The notes under the pieces were generated by a model. That model had not been told where the DNA came from. It saw only the letters and a list, made by a program, of their open reading frames with translations, and did no database searches. From Bacteroidales bacterium (lineage in GTDB: Bacteria > Bacteroidota > Bacteroidia > Bacteroidales > UBA1715), in assembly GCA_031262005.1 (NCBI GenBank), contig JAISIO010000017.1:1-10233 (forward strand): DNA of 10,233 nucleotides, read 5' to 3'. Positions 1-7,022 of this stretch are shown here, in pieces (within the stretch, counting starts at the first letter, position 1; each line of letters starts with the position of its first letter). The position numbers and the translations under genes were made by a program.

Positions 1-1190
1 AAAAAGGTGCGTTGCGCGAAGTACCGTTTACGCTCAAACGTTGGATACGAGGAGTGTATGCGTTCTCGGCGTTTTTACTTGGCTGTTGTGCACTCACAGT
101 GTATGGGTTTATTCTTTTCGGGGGAGGGAAGAAGTTATTAGAAGTTAAGAAGTTAGAGAAGTTAAAGGGAGTTGGAGTTAAGGAGTTAGAAGAGAATAAA
201 ATAACTTCAAATAACTTCTTAACTTCTTCAACTTCTGAACGAAAGAAACTGCGTTTCCATCGTGTGATGCAATGGGTTGCCAATTTTGTAATTCGTCGCG
301 TGCCCGGCACAACATTCCACTACGAAAATCTGTCGGGTGAAACATTTGAAAAACCTGCTGTGATTATCAGCAATCATCAATCGCACTTAGATTTAATGTG
401 CTTACTAATGCTTACGCCCAAATTGATTATTTTGACTAATGATTGGGTGTGGAACAGTCCGTTTTTTGGAAAAATGATACGCTACGCCGAATTTTACCCT
501 GTGTCGCAAGGCTTTGAGAATGCCCTACCTACTCTTGCTAATGCCGTGCAACGAGGTTATTCTATAGTGGTTTTTCCCGAAGGCACTCGCTCAGCCGATA
601 GTAGTATTTTGCGTTTTCACCGTGGGGCATTTTATTTGGCGGAACAGTTACAGTTAGACATTATCCCTGTCTTTTTACACGGCGCAGGGCACGTGTTACC
701 CAAAACCGACTTTATGTTGCGCGAAGGACGCATTACAGTGCAAGTGCGTGAACGCATCACGCCGAATGACAGTCGTTTTGCGGCTGATTATGCCACTCGT
801 TCAAAACAAGTGCGCCGCTATTATAGCGAAACATGTGCCGAAATTTCAAAAGAAATAGAAACTCCGGAATATTTCAAAAGTTTTGTTTTGCATAATTATA
901 TGTATAAAGGTGCCGATGTGTGGCGAGGGGTTACTCAGGAGTTTGAGAAGTTAGAAGGAGTTAAAGAAGTTAAGAAGTTAATGGAAGTTAAGGAGTTAGG
1001 AGAAAATCGGGTTTTGATTGAAAATAATGGGTATGGCGTGTATAGTTTTCTGTATGCGCTTACGCACAAAAACGTGCAGGTAATTGCCGTGGACGATGAT
1101 GAAGACAAAGTTGCTACTGCGAAACATTGTGCGGGTATTCCTCGCAATTTAACCATATATCACACTTCGGAATGGACAAACACATTGTAA
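1..1190 (+). CDS. C-terminal part of an MMPL transporter / lysophospholipid acyltransferase / methyltransferase-like fusion protein (5' partial)
   Basis: The frame is open to the left edge (codons from base 3), so the TTG at 12 is probably not the start. Numbering from base 12: residues 15-36 form a hydrophobic helix, plausibly the last helix of an MMPL/RND exporter. Residues 80-290 are a PlsC-type acyltransferase with the HX4D motif (H122, D127), a YAEFYPVS segment (158-165) and FPEGTR (188-193). Residues 333-392 resemble the start of a class I SAM methyltransferase, with NGYG (339-342) and VIAVDDDEDK. Bacteroidota are known to encode such trifunctional proteins in aryl-polyene/flexirubin-type loci, where the acyltransferase is thought to move the product to a lipid carrier and the MMPL part to export it. 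Odd points: both linkers (residues 40-75 and 310-332) are encoded by repeat DNA, and the methyltransferase part is short with a weak glycine motif. Its stop lies inside the next gene. The acyltransferase call is sure; the MMPL fusion is inferred from the open 5' end and the family. Confidence 0.82.
   Translation, partial: KGALREVPFTLKRWIRGVYAFSAFLLGCCALTVYGFILFGGGKKLLEVKKLEKLKGVGVKELEENKITSNNFLTSSTSERKKLRFHRVMQWVANFVIRRVPGTTFHYENLSGETFEKPAVIISNHQSHLDLMCLLMLTPKLIILTNDWVWNSPFFGKMIRYAEFYPVSQGFENALPTLANAVQRGYSIVVFPEGTRSADSSILRFHRGAFYLAEQLQLDIIPVFLHGAGHVLPKTDFMLREGRITVQVRERITPNDSRFAADYATRSKQVRRYYSETCAEISKEIETPEYFKSFVLHNYMYKGADVWRGVTQEFEKLEGVKEVKKLMEVKELGENRVLIENNGYGVYSFLYALTHKNVQVIAVDDDEDKVATAKHCAGIPRNLTIYHTSEWTNTL
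131..235 (+). repeat. In-frame GAAGTTA repeat block with interrupted inverted repeat
   Basis: Purine-rich DNA made of tandem variants of GAAGTTA/GGAGTTA, followed by its pyrimidine-rich mirror (AACTTCTT type). The 16 bases at 140-155 are perfectly inverted at 212-227. Outer GAAGTT/AACTTC (131-136 with 230-235) and inner GAAGTTA/TAACTTC (158-164 with 202-208) segments extend the arms to about 34 bases around a loop of about 37 bases. It encodes a Lys/Glu/Leu-rich linker between the last membrane helix and the acyltransferase domain and keeps the frame open. It resembles a small palindromic element inserted in a coding sequence; no mobile-element protein is present. Confidence 0.8.
939..1006 (+). 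repeat. Second in-frame GAAGTTA/GGAGTTA repeat block, no mirror arm
   Basis: Tandem degenerate copies of GAAGTTA and GGAGTTA, of the same family as the block at 131-235. Both share a GTTAAGGAGTTAG core. The inverted pyrimidine-rich half is missing here, so this copy is direct repeats only. It encodes residues 310-332 (rich in K, E, V and L), exactly at the junction between the acyltransferase domain and the methyltransferase-like tail, and leaves the reading frame intact. Confidence 0.75.
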
Positions 1191-2689
1191 TTATAGGTAG
1201 TGGACTCGGCGGATTGACCTGCGGTTACATTCTTGCAAAGAACGGATATAAAGTAACTGTTCTGGAAAAGGGCGCACAATTGGGCGGTTGTTTACAGACT
1301 TTTGTTCGGCGCGGCGCAAAATTTGAAACAGGTATGCACTACATTGGCTGCATAGAGGAAGGGCAATTATTGCATAGTTTCTTCCGCTATTTGAATTTGT
1401 TGCCGAGCCTACGTTTGAGTTCGCTCAATACGCAGGCGTATGATATTATTTCCATTGGCAGCGAACGCTATCCGTTTGCCAACGGTGTAGAAAATTTTAC
1501 GGAACAATTAGTACGTTATTTTCCCAACGAACGGAAAAATTTAGAAAATTATTGGCAGGCAATCAAAGAAGCAACCGCAAGTTCGCCTATACATTCGTTA
1601 AGCACCACCAATGAGCCTATTGTACTGAATCCGGCACACATTAAGCAAAGTTACGATGCGTTTTTGGCAGGCATCACAGGCAATGAGCTTTTACAACTTG
1701 TACTCGCAGGAAATCTACCGCTCTATGCTGGTGAACGGGGTAAAACGCCCATGTATATTCCTGCATTTATCAACGATTTTTATAATCGCAGTGCATATAG
1801 AATTGTGGGCGGAAGCGAAATAATTGCACATTCGTTGGCACAATCCATTCGTGCAATGGGCGGCGAAGTTTTGACAAAGGCAGAAGTTGCAAAAATTAAT
1901 TGCAACGACACCAAAGCTACGAGCGTAACGCTCAAAACCGGCGATGAAATTCAAGGCGATTACTTTATCTCCAATATGCACCCCGCGCGTATGGTGGAAA
2001 TGCTCAACACGAATTTGATACGAAAATCGTATAGCACACGCATTGGTGAATTGACCAACACAATCTCGAATTTTACCGTGTACATTCAATTCAAAAAAGA
2101 CACGGTGCCATATTTGAACTCAAATTTGTACCATTACGAAACGCCTGCCGATGTGTGGAAAGGCAAAAATTACGATACGGCAACCTATCCTAAAAGTTTC
2201 CTCTATATGCATTTATGCGCTGCCGAAAATCAGCAATTTGCTCACACTGCCGTGCTTATTGGGTACATGAATTTTGATGAGGTTGCACAATGGCAAGGCA
2301 CAAAAGTGGGACAACGAGGCGAAAATTACGAGAATTTCAAATGCGAAAAGGCGGAAAAATTATTGACGCTTTTAGAAAAGCAAATGCCCGGTACGCGGGA
2401 ATATATTGAGCACTACTACACATCGTCGCCACTTACGTATTTAGATTATACAGGGACGGAACAAGGTTCAATGTACGGCGTTCTGCGCGATTGTAATTCT
2501 TCTATTCATTCGCTTGTGTCGCAACGTACACGCATTCCCAATTTGTTTCAAACCGGGCAAAATGTTAATTCACATGGAATTTTAGGTGTCATCATTGGCT
2601 CAATTCTTACTTCGGGCGAATTGCTGGGGGTTAATCATATTGTGCGGCAGATTAGCAATAGTAGTAACGCCAACGGACGAAGAATGTAA
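1172..2689 (+). CDS. CrtI/retinol-saturase-like FAD-dependent oxidoreductase (paralogue 1)
   Basis: A 505-residue flavoprotein. The N-terminal dinucleotide-binding fold is clear: VIIGSGLGGL (residues 6-15, G9, G11, G14), ending in the acidic E32 that would hold the ribose of FAD. FETGMHYIG follows, and a C-terminal FAD-contact segment containing GQNVNSHG (462-469) lies near the end. The length and motifs fit the phytoene desaturase / all-trans-retinol 13,14-reductase superfamily, whose members remove or saturate double bonds in polyenes. The substrate is not readable from sequence; a polyene or aryl-polyene intermediate is inferred from context. I chose the ATG at 1172 because the glycine motif then sits at the normal distance from the N terminus. 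The frame continues upstream to 1127, but those residues do not fit the fold. It overlaps the upstream fusion gene by 19 bases, which implies translational coupling. A close relative with the same motif spacing is encoded on the opposite strand at 8724-10229. Confidence 0.88.
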   Translation: MDKHIVIIGSGLGGLTCGYILAKNGYKVTVLEKGAQLGGCLQTFVRRGAKFETGMHYIGCIEEGQLLHSFFRYLNLLPSLRLSSLNTQAYDIISIGSERYPFANGVENFTEQLVRYFPNERKNLENYWQAIKEATASSPIHSLSTTNEPIVLNPAHIKQSYDAFLAGITGNELLQLVLAGNLPLYAGERGKTPMYIPAFINDFYNRSAYRIVGGSEIIAHSLAQSIRAMGGEVLTKAEVAKINCNDTKATSVTLKTGDEIQGDYFISNMHPARMVEMLNTNLIRKSYSTRIGELTNTISNFTVYIQFKKDTVPYLNSNLYHYETPADVWKGKNYDTATYPKSFLYMHLCAAENQQFAHTAVLIGYMNFDEVAQWQGTKVGQRGENYENFKCEKAEKLLTLLEKQMPGTREYIEHYYTSSPLTYLDYTGTEQGSMYGVLRDCNSSIHSLVSQRTRIPNLFQTGQNVNSHGILGVIIGSILTSGELLGVNHIVRQISNSSNANGRRM

Positions 2690-2714
2690 CCTTACCTCAT
2701 TTAAAATAAACAAT

Positions 2715-2739
2715 AATTTGAGAAAAAACCTCAAATTTT
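2715..2739 (+). terminator. Candidate intrinsic terminator after oxidoreductase 1
   Basis: An 8-bp perfect stem (AATTTGAG at 2715-2722 with CTCAAATT at 2730-2737) with a 7-base loop, ending in a short T-run. It begins 26 bases after the oxidoreductase stop. The stem is AT-rich, so it may be weak on its own; a second hairpin follows at once. Confidence 0.5.
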
Positions 2740-2758
2740 AACAAGAAACTTGTTTTTT
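2740..2758 (+). terminator. Second candidate hairpin terminator
   Basis: A 6-bp stem (AACAAG at 2740-2745, CTTGTT at 2749-2754) with an AAA loop, running into T2753-T2758. Together with the hairpin at 2715-2739 it would separate the biosynthetic operon from the defence pair downstream. Its 3' half overlaps the possible -33 box of the next gene. Confidence 0.45.
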
Positions 2759-2782
2759 GTATTGTTTTTTGTTGTAAACTTG
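2749..2782 (+). promoter_or_regulatory. Candidate Bacteroidota-type promoter for the RloA/RloB-like pair
   Basis: TAAACTTG at 2775-2782 differs from the Bacteroidota -7 consensus TAnnTTTG at one position. Possible -33 elements are CTTG at 2749-2752 (spacer 22) or TTTG at 2756-2759 (spacer 15); neither spacing is ideal. It lies 25 bases before the ATG at 2808. This is a motif match only. Confidence 0.35.
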
Positions 2783-2807
2783 CATAGTTATCTCAAAAAA
2801 ACACACA

Positions 2808-4073
2808 ATGTTAGTGCAATTTACAGTCGGAAATTTTCTTTCGTTCAATCAAAAACGAACGCTAAACCTTGAAGCTAAAGGTATTTCTGAATTAAAATCA
2901 AATATATCCACATTCAAGACCGAAAAAATTCTTCGTTCAGCAGTAATTTATGGAGCAAATTCAAGTGGAAAAAGTAATTTGATTAAAGCCTTAGAACGAA
3001 TGCGAGAAGTCGTTTTGACTTCTGTGCGACTTAACGATTCTGACGAATTGAATTACAGTCCCTTTCTATTATCAACTGAAACCGAAAACCAACCGACATT
3101 TTTTGAAATTGTTTTTTGGCAAAATTCAACAAAATACCGATACGGTTTTGAATATAACTTGACCCAAATCGTTAATGAATGGCTCTTTACGGGAAAATCT
3201 AAAAAAACAGAACAACCTCTTTTCATAAGAACAGAAGACGGAATTGGCGTGAGTGAAAAATTCAAAGAAGGAGAAGGACATGAATCAAAAACGAACGACA
3301 ATAGATTATTCGTTTCTCTTGTTGCGCAATTAGGCGGAGAGATTTCAAAAAACATATTGGTTTTTTTCAAAGATTACAATGTGTTATCAGGTCTTGAACA
3401 TAATGATTATACGGGTTTTACAATGCGAATGCTTCATAAAAACCTGAATGGTTGTGAAGACTCATTGAAACTATATCAGAAACTACAACTGGGATTTCAA
3501 GATATTAAAGCAATAGAATCCGACTTTAATCCATTTGAGTTACCAAAAGACATTCCTGCTGAACTTAAAAAAGAGTTAATCAAAGATTTTAGTGGTAAAA
3601 AAAGTATCGGTTTAAAGACTATTCACAACAAATTTGACAAAAAAGGAACGATTATAGATTCAGTTTTTCTTGACAAATTAAGAAATGAATCGGAAGGAAC
3701 AAATAAAATAATTGATTTATCGGGACCAATAATTAACACTTTACAACAAGGGAAAGTGCTAATTGTTGATGAGTTAGATGCCAAGTTGCACCCACTAATC
3801 ACAATGCGTATCGTTGAACTTTTCAACAGTCCGGAACCTAATCTAAACAATGCACAATTGATTTTTGCAACTCACGATACAAACTTGTTAGGCGAAGAAC
3901 TTTTTAGACGAGACCAAATTTGGTTTACCGAAAAGGACGAACAGGAACAAACAGACTTGTATTCACTTCACGACTTTAATTTGCCTGACGGTTCTAAGGT
4001 TAGAAACGATTCAAACCTTGAAAAAAATTATATGCGAGGTAGATATGGTGCCATTCCATTTATCACAAATTAA
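2808..4073 (+). CDS. RloA/AbiLi-like AAA (ABC-type) ATPase of a putative defence pair
   Basis: A 421-residue soluble ATPase. Residues 1-30 show the start typical of this group (VGNFLSFNQKRTLNL). Walker A is GANSSGKSN (49-57, K55). A degenerate ABC signature lies around SEGTNK (295-300). Walker B is VLIVDELD (317-324, D321, E322), and the switch histidine is H356 in FATHDT. The C-terminal GRYGAIPF segment (411-418) is characteristic of RloA-type proteins. Such OLD/RecF-like ATPases act as sensors or regulators for a partner TOPRIM nuclease in AbiL-like systems, and the related PARIS system uses an analogous pair. The RloB-like gene starts 11 bases downstream on the same strand, so the two form one operon. 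The DNA is visibly richer in A+T than both flanking biosynthetic blocks, which suggests separate acquisition. The protein family is clear; the anti-phage role is inferred from it. Confidence 0.87.
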   Translation: MLVQFTVGNFLSFNQKRTLNLEAKGISELKSNISTFKTEKILRSAVIYGANSSGKSNLIKALERMREVVLTSVRLNDSDELNYSPFLLSTETENQPTFFEIVFWQNSTKYRYGFEYNLTQIVNEWLFTGKSKKTEQPLFIRTEDGIGVSEKFKEGEGHESKTNDNRLFVSLVAQLGGEISKNILVFFKDYNVLSGLEHNDYTGFTMRMLHKNLNGCEDSLKLYQKLQLGFQDIKAIESDFNPFELPKDIPAELKKELIKDFSGKKSIGLKTIHNKFDKKGTIIDSVFLDKLRNESEGTNKIIDLSGPIINTLQQGKVLIVDELDAKLHPLITMRIVELFNSPEPNLNNAQLIFATHDTNLLGEELFRRDQIWFTEKDEQEQTDLYSLHDFNLPDGSKVRNDSNLEKNYMRGRYGAIPFITN

Positions 4074-4084
4074 TTTGTTGGATT

Positions 4085-4795
4085 ATGGCACGAACACAAA
4101 AAATTGATAACGCTTTACAAAAGCGTTTTGCGAAACAATCGACAAGAAGTAAGTCGAGAGAACTTAAAACGTACTTTTTGATTGTGTGCGAAGGAGAAAA
4201 GACAGAACCGAATTATTTCAAATCGTTTCCGAAAAAAGTCGGCAAATTTATTTACGACATTTCACTTGAAGGTGGCGGTATTAACACAGGCGGAGTAGTT
4301 GATAAAGCTATTGAACTCAGAGATAAGTCAAAACAGAAATACGACAGAGTTTGGGTTGTTTTTGATAAAGATAGCTTCAAAGCAAATGCTTTCAATAGTG
4401 CTATTCTAAAAGCGAAAGCTAACAACATACATTGTGCGTGGAGTAACGAAGCATTTGAATTGTGGTATTTATTGCACTTTCATAATCGCATTACAGCGAT
4501 GAGCCGAGATGAGTATAAAGAGGCTATCGAAAAGGCTGTACACGGGAAATCAGGAAAAAAGAAAAAAACATTCAAGTATCAGAAGAACGACACGGGTATG
4601 TATTCATTGTTAGAGCAAGTGGGTAACCAGACTAATGCAATACGATGGGCAAAGGAATTGGCTAATAGCAACGAAGGAGAACGATTTGCAGACTATAACC
4701 CTCAGACAATGGTATTCAAACTTGTTGAAGAATTAAACGGACAATCACAAGAATTGAATGATGAACTTGTTAGAAAATATGGAGATAGACAATAA
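4085..4795 (+). CDS. RloB/AbiLii-like TOPRIM-type nuclease, partner of the upstream ATPase
   Basis: A 236-residue protein with the RloB pattern. A basic N terminus (residues 1-28) leads into FLIVCEGEKTEPNYF (31-45, E36). VWVVFDKDSF (89-98, D94 and D96) follows, then WSNEAFELWYLLHF (119-132, E122 and E125). These acidic residues match the metal-binding set expected of a TOPRIM-like fold. A lysine-rich stretch (155-164) lies downstream and could contact nucleic acid. The RloB family is best known as AbiLii, the partner of the ATPase AbiLi in abortive infection. By analogy it would be the toxic effector, cutting RNA or DNA once the ATPase senses infection; its target here is unknown. The acidic residues all appear present, so the gene looks intact. 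It converges on the CoA-ligase gene with a 54-base gap in which I see no clear terminator. Confidence 0.85.
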   Translation: MARTQKIDNALQKRFAKQSTRSKSRELKTYFLIVCEGEKTEPNYFKSFPKKVGKFIYDISLEGGGINTGGVVDKAIELRDKSKQKYDRVWVVFDKDSFKANAFNSAILKAKANNIHCAWSNEAFELWYLLHFHNRITAMSRDEYKEAIEKAVHGKSGKKKKTFKYQKNDTGMYSLLEQVGNQTNAIRWAKELANSNEGERFADYNPQTMVFKLVEELNGQSQELNDELVRKYGDRQ

Positions 4796-4849
4796 AAAGA
4801 CGGCTATCAAACAGGGTTTTGCGTAATGATTGTAATTGCAACGAATCAA

Positions 4850-6172
4850 CTATCCGTTTGCACTGTGTCGTTTATCCACAAATTTAACAGGTTTGCGACT
4901 TATATCGGGGAAAATTATTGCACGCAAATCATTGCTATTGCAAATTTTAATTTCGGGAGCAACGCGGATTTTAGCACGAAAACGGTCTTTCAAATCCTTA
5001 ATCAGTAACGAATAATCGCTATTAACCAACAGATGTTGTGATTTTTCGTTAATCGAAATTTTAATTACAATTTCATCGGTTCCATTTTCATTCAACGACA
5101 CTTCCACCACATAATGTTCTACGTATGGCGCATTGTCGAGCGCATCGTAAATTGCCGGCGGATAGAGTGTTGTGCCTTTATATTTCAATAAATTATTGGC
5201 TCGCCCCACAACGGGACTTACTCGCATTGAATGTCTTCCGCACTTGCATTGTTCGGTATGAAAACTTACCAAATCGCCGGTTTTAAAACGCAAAAGCGGC
5301 ATTCCTTCCACACCGAGCGTGGTAACTACCAGTTCGCCCACTTCGCCGTTGTCCACAATATTACCTTCATTATCAATCAATTCGCAAACAATCAATTCAG
5401 GGTGATGGTGCCCCCCGCAGCCGTATTCGCATTCGGCAAACGTGGTTGCCATTTCGGTGGAAGCGTAAGTTGAAAAGAGTTCAACGTCCCATTTTTCCTT
5501 AATGCGCTGCCCCAAAAGATTGAGCGAAAAATCTTGTTCGCGCAAATTTTCGCCAATACACACCACTCGTTTTATACTCGAATTGCGGTAATCAATTCCG
5601 TGCTCTTCTGCATACTTTATAATGTGCAAAATGAACGATGGCACACACATAATGGTATTCGGTTTGATGCGCCGAATGGTGTCCCACTGCAATTCGGGAA
5701 TACCGTTGCCCACGCGCACAATGCCCGCACCAAGCGAACGAAGCCCGAGAAAATATGCCAAACCAGCCATAAATCGTTTGTCTAAGGTGGTCATCAGTTG
5801 CACCACATCGGTAGGTTTTGCGCCGGTGCATAGAAACGAAATTTTTTCGTTATACGCCAAGCGGTCCAAATCGTTATCGGTCATGGCAAACGACACCGGG
5901 TCGCCGAGTGTGCCCGACGTTGTGATAAAATCAATGACTTTTTCGCGCGGAACGCACAAAAAATCATCGTTGTAGAGTTGTAAATCTTTCTTTTCGGTGA
6001 AAGGGATTTTTTGCAAATCTTCCAACGTTTTAATTTTTTGAATATCAATATTGTACTGCGAAAACATTCGTTTGTAAAAAGGCGAATGTTCTTGTAAATA
6101 CTGCAATGCGATTTTCAATTTTTCTTCTTGAAAATGCTTGATTTCTTCTTTTGTTTTAAATTCTATTTCCAT
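4850..6172 (-). CDS. PaaK-like (phenylacetate-CoA ligase family) AMP-forming ligase
   Basis: A 440-residue adenylating enzyme. Counting from the ATG at 6172: P-loop TTSGTLGDP (84-92), STYASTE (234-240) for adenylate binding, TGD (298-300), and GRANNLLKYKG (323-333) at the hinge to the C-terminal domain. The segment near residue 426 (ISRKPVKF) plausibly holds the catalytic lysine. Cysteines 248, 252, 309 and 311 form a zinc-site-like set seen in this family. The reaction would be ATP-dependent activation of a carboxylic acid, usually aromatic, to an acyl-AMP and then a thioester. In an aryl-polyene-type locus this would be an aryl or cinnamate-type starter, but the substrate is inferred. It is the last gene of the minus-strand operon. 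Its ATG lies one base after the TGA of the upstream hydrolase, so coupling is likely. A TTG three codons earlier is possible but would overlap that gene. Confidence 0.88.
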   Translation of the reverse strand: MEIEFKTKEEIKHFQEEKLKIALQYLQEHSPFYKRMFSQYNIDIQKIKTLEDLQKIPFTEKKDLQLYNDDFLCVPREKVIDFITTSGTLGDPVSFAMTDNDLDRLAYNEKISFLCTGAKPTDVVQLMTTLDKRFMAGLAYFLGLRSLGAGIVRVGNGIPELQWDTIRRIKPNTIMCVPSFILHIIKYAEEHGIDYRNSSIKRVVCIGENLREQDFSLNLLGQRIKEKWDVELFSTYASTEMATTFAECEYGCGGHHHPELIVCELIDNEGNIVDNGEVGELVVTTLGVEGMPLLRFKTGDLVSFHTEQCKCGRHSMRVSPVVGRANNLLKYKGTTLYPPAIYDALDNAPYVEHYVVEVSLNENGTDEIVIKISINEKSQHLLVNSDYSLLIKDLKDRFRAKIRVAPEIKICNSNDLRAIIFPDISRKPVKFVDKRHSANG

Positions 6173-6173
6173 A

Positions 6174-7022
6174 TCAATCAATATGTAATACCCATGTTAT
6201 AAAACCACGCATCCAACTTGTTTCCTTTCTGTTAGGTTGAATGCCGAAGCCGTGTCCGCCTTTTCTACATTGGCTAAACCATACAGATTGGTGCGACACA
6301 TGGTGTTCGGTTAATGCTTGTTTAAAGTCAAGAGTATTACGGTAATCCACCGTTTTGTCGTTAGTACAATGGAGCAGAAACACAGGCGGCATATCGGCAG
6401 GTATATTTTTTTCAAGCGACAGCATTTCTGCCAATTCGGGTGAGAAATTTTCTCCCAATAAATTTTTACGCGATGGAGCGTGTACGGTTTCCTCGTTAGT
6501 CATGGTTACCACAGGATAAATCATTGCCACAAAATAGGGTTTATATTCAGGCTTTGTATGATGAATAGCAAGCGTCCCCGCCAAATGCCCACCTGCCGAA
6601 AAGCCCATTACTCCGACCTTTTCGGGGGCAATATTCCATTCTGCTCCATGAGATTTTACAATGTGCATTGCTCGCTCCAAATCGTCAATCATTGCAGGAT
6701 GATGATTGCCCTTGCGAGCTGTGCGATATTCCAGCACAAACGCCGCTATACCGTTTTGGTTAAGATATTTGGCAACCGCATAGCCTTCAATATTTCGTGC
6801 CATCCAATAATAACTCCCACCCGGACAGATAATAACCGAAACGCCTGATGAATCGCGAGTTTCGGGCAAAAACACCGTCAATGTGCTTTTCTTATGCTTA
6901 TGCGTTACATTCGGGCATTCATCCCAGATTTTAACACTTTGTTGGGCAGAAACAGAAAAACCGTAAACCACGAAAAAACAAAGAATTAATCCGAGTTTTC
7001 TCATATTGTTCTTTTTGTACAT
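6174..7022 (-). CDS. Secreted alpha/beta-hydrolase (acetylxylan/feruloyl-esterase-like)
   Basis: A 282-residue protein. It begins with a basic then hydrophobic segment (MRKLGLILCFFVVYGFSVSAQQ, residues 7-28 including the end of the signal), which reads as a Sec signal peptide cut after SA. The mature part is an esterase: the oxyanion segment CPGGSYYW (66-73), nucleophile elbow GFSAG (140-144, S142), likely acid D222 in TNDKTVD, and H257 in GGHGFG. Relatives deacylate acetyl or feruloyl esters of sugars, or short esters. Export of such an enzyme from inside a lipid or pigment operon suggests trimming or transfer of an ester in the periplasm, though it could be an unrelated passenger. The ATG at 7022 shares its A with the TGA of the upstream gene (TGATG), which favours this start; the ATG at 7004 is an alternative that still includes the signal peptide. 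Confidence 0.85.
   Translation of the reverse strand: MYKKNNMRKLGLILCFFVVYGFSVSAQQSVKIWDECPNVTHKHKKSTLTVFLPETRDSSGVSVIICPGGSYYWMARNIEGYAVAKYLNQNGIAAFVLEYRTARKGNHHPAMIDDLERAMHIVKSHGAEWNIAPEKVGVMGFSAGGHLAGTLAIHHTKPEYKPYFVAMIYPVVTMTNEETVHAPSRKNLLGENFSPELAEMLSLEKNIPADMPPVFLLHCTNDKTVDYRNTLDFKQALTEHHVSHQSVWFSQCRKGGHGFGIQPNRKETSWMRGFITWVLHID

Noticed and set aside
131..235. Possible CRISPR array or plain microsatellite
   Set aside because: Units are about 7 bases, degenerate and without spacers, and the block has a long inverted arm, so neither description fits.
935..1156. Minus-strand 73-residue open frame
   Set aside because: It runs antisense to the fusion gene and is open mainly because the purine-rich repeat yields few stops on the reverse strand; no domain or start context.
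1127..1171. Upstream extension of oxidoreductase 1
   Set aside because: It would add 15 residues before the glycine motif and lengthen the overlap; the ATG at 1172 places the FAD fold as in paralogue 2.
4796..4849. Terminator or attachment site between the converging genes
   Set aside because: I found no convincing hairpin and no direct repeat matching the sequence around 2690-2710.
4826..5975. Several plus-strand open frames
   Set aside because: They are antisense shadows of the ligase gene, whose motifs are clear on the minus strand; their translations show no domain.
6173..6181. TTG start three codons before the ATG of the ligase
   Set aside because: The ATG at 6172 is one base from the upstream stop and needs no overlap; the TTG would be unusual.
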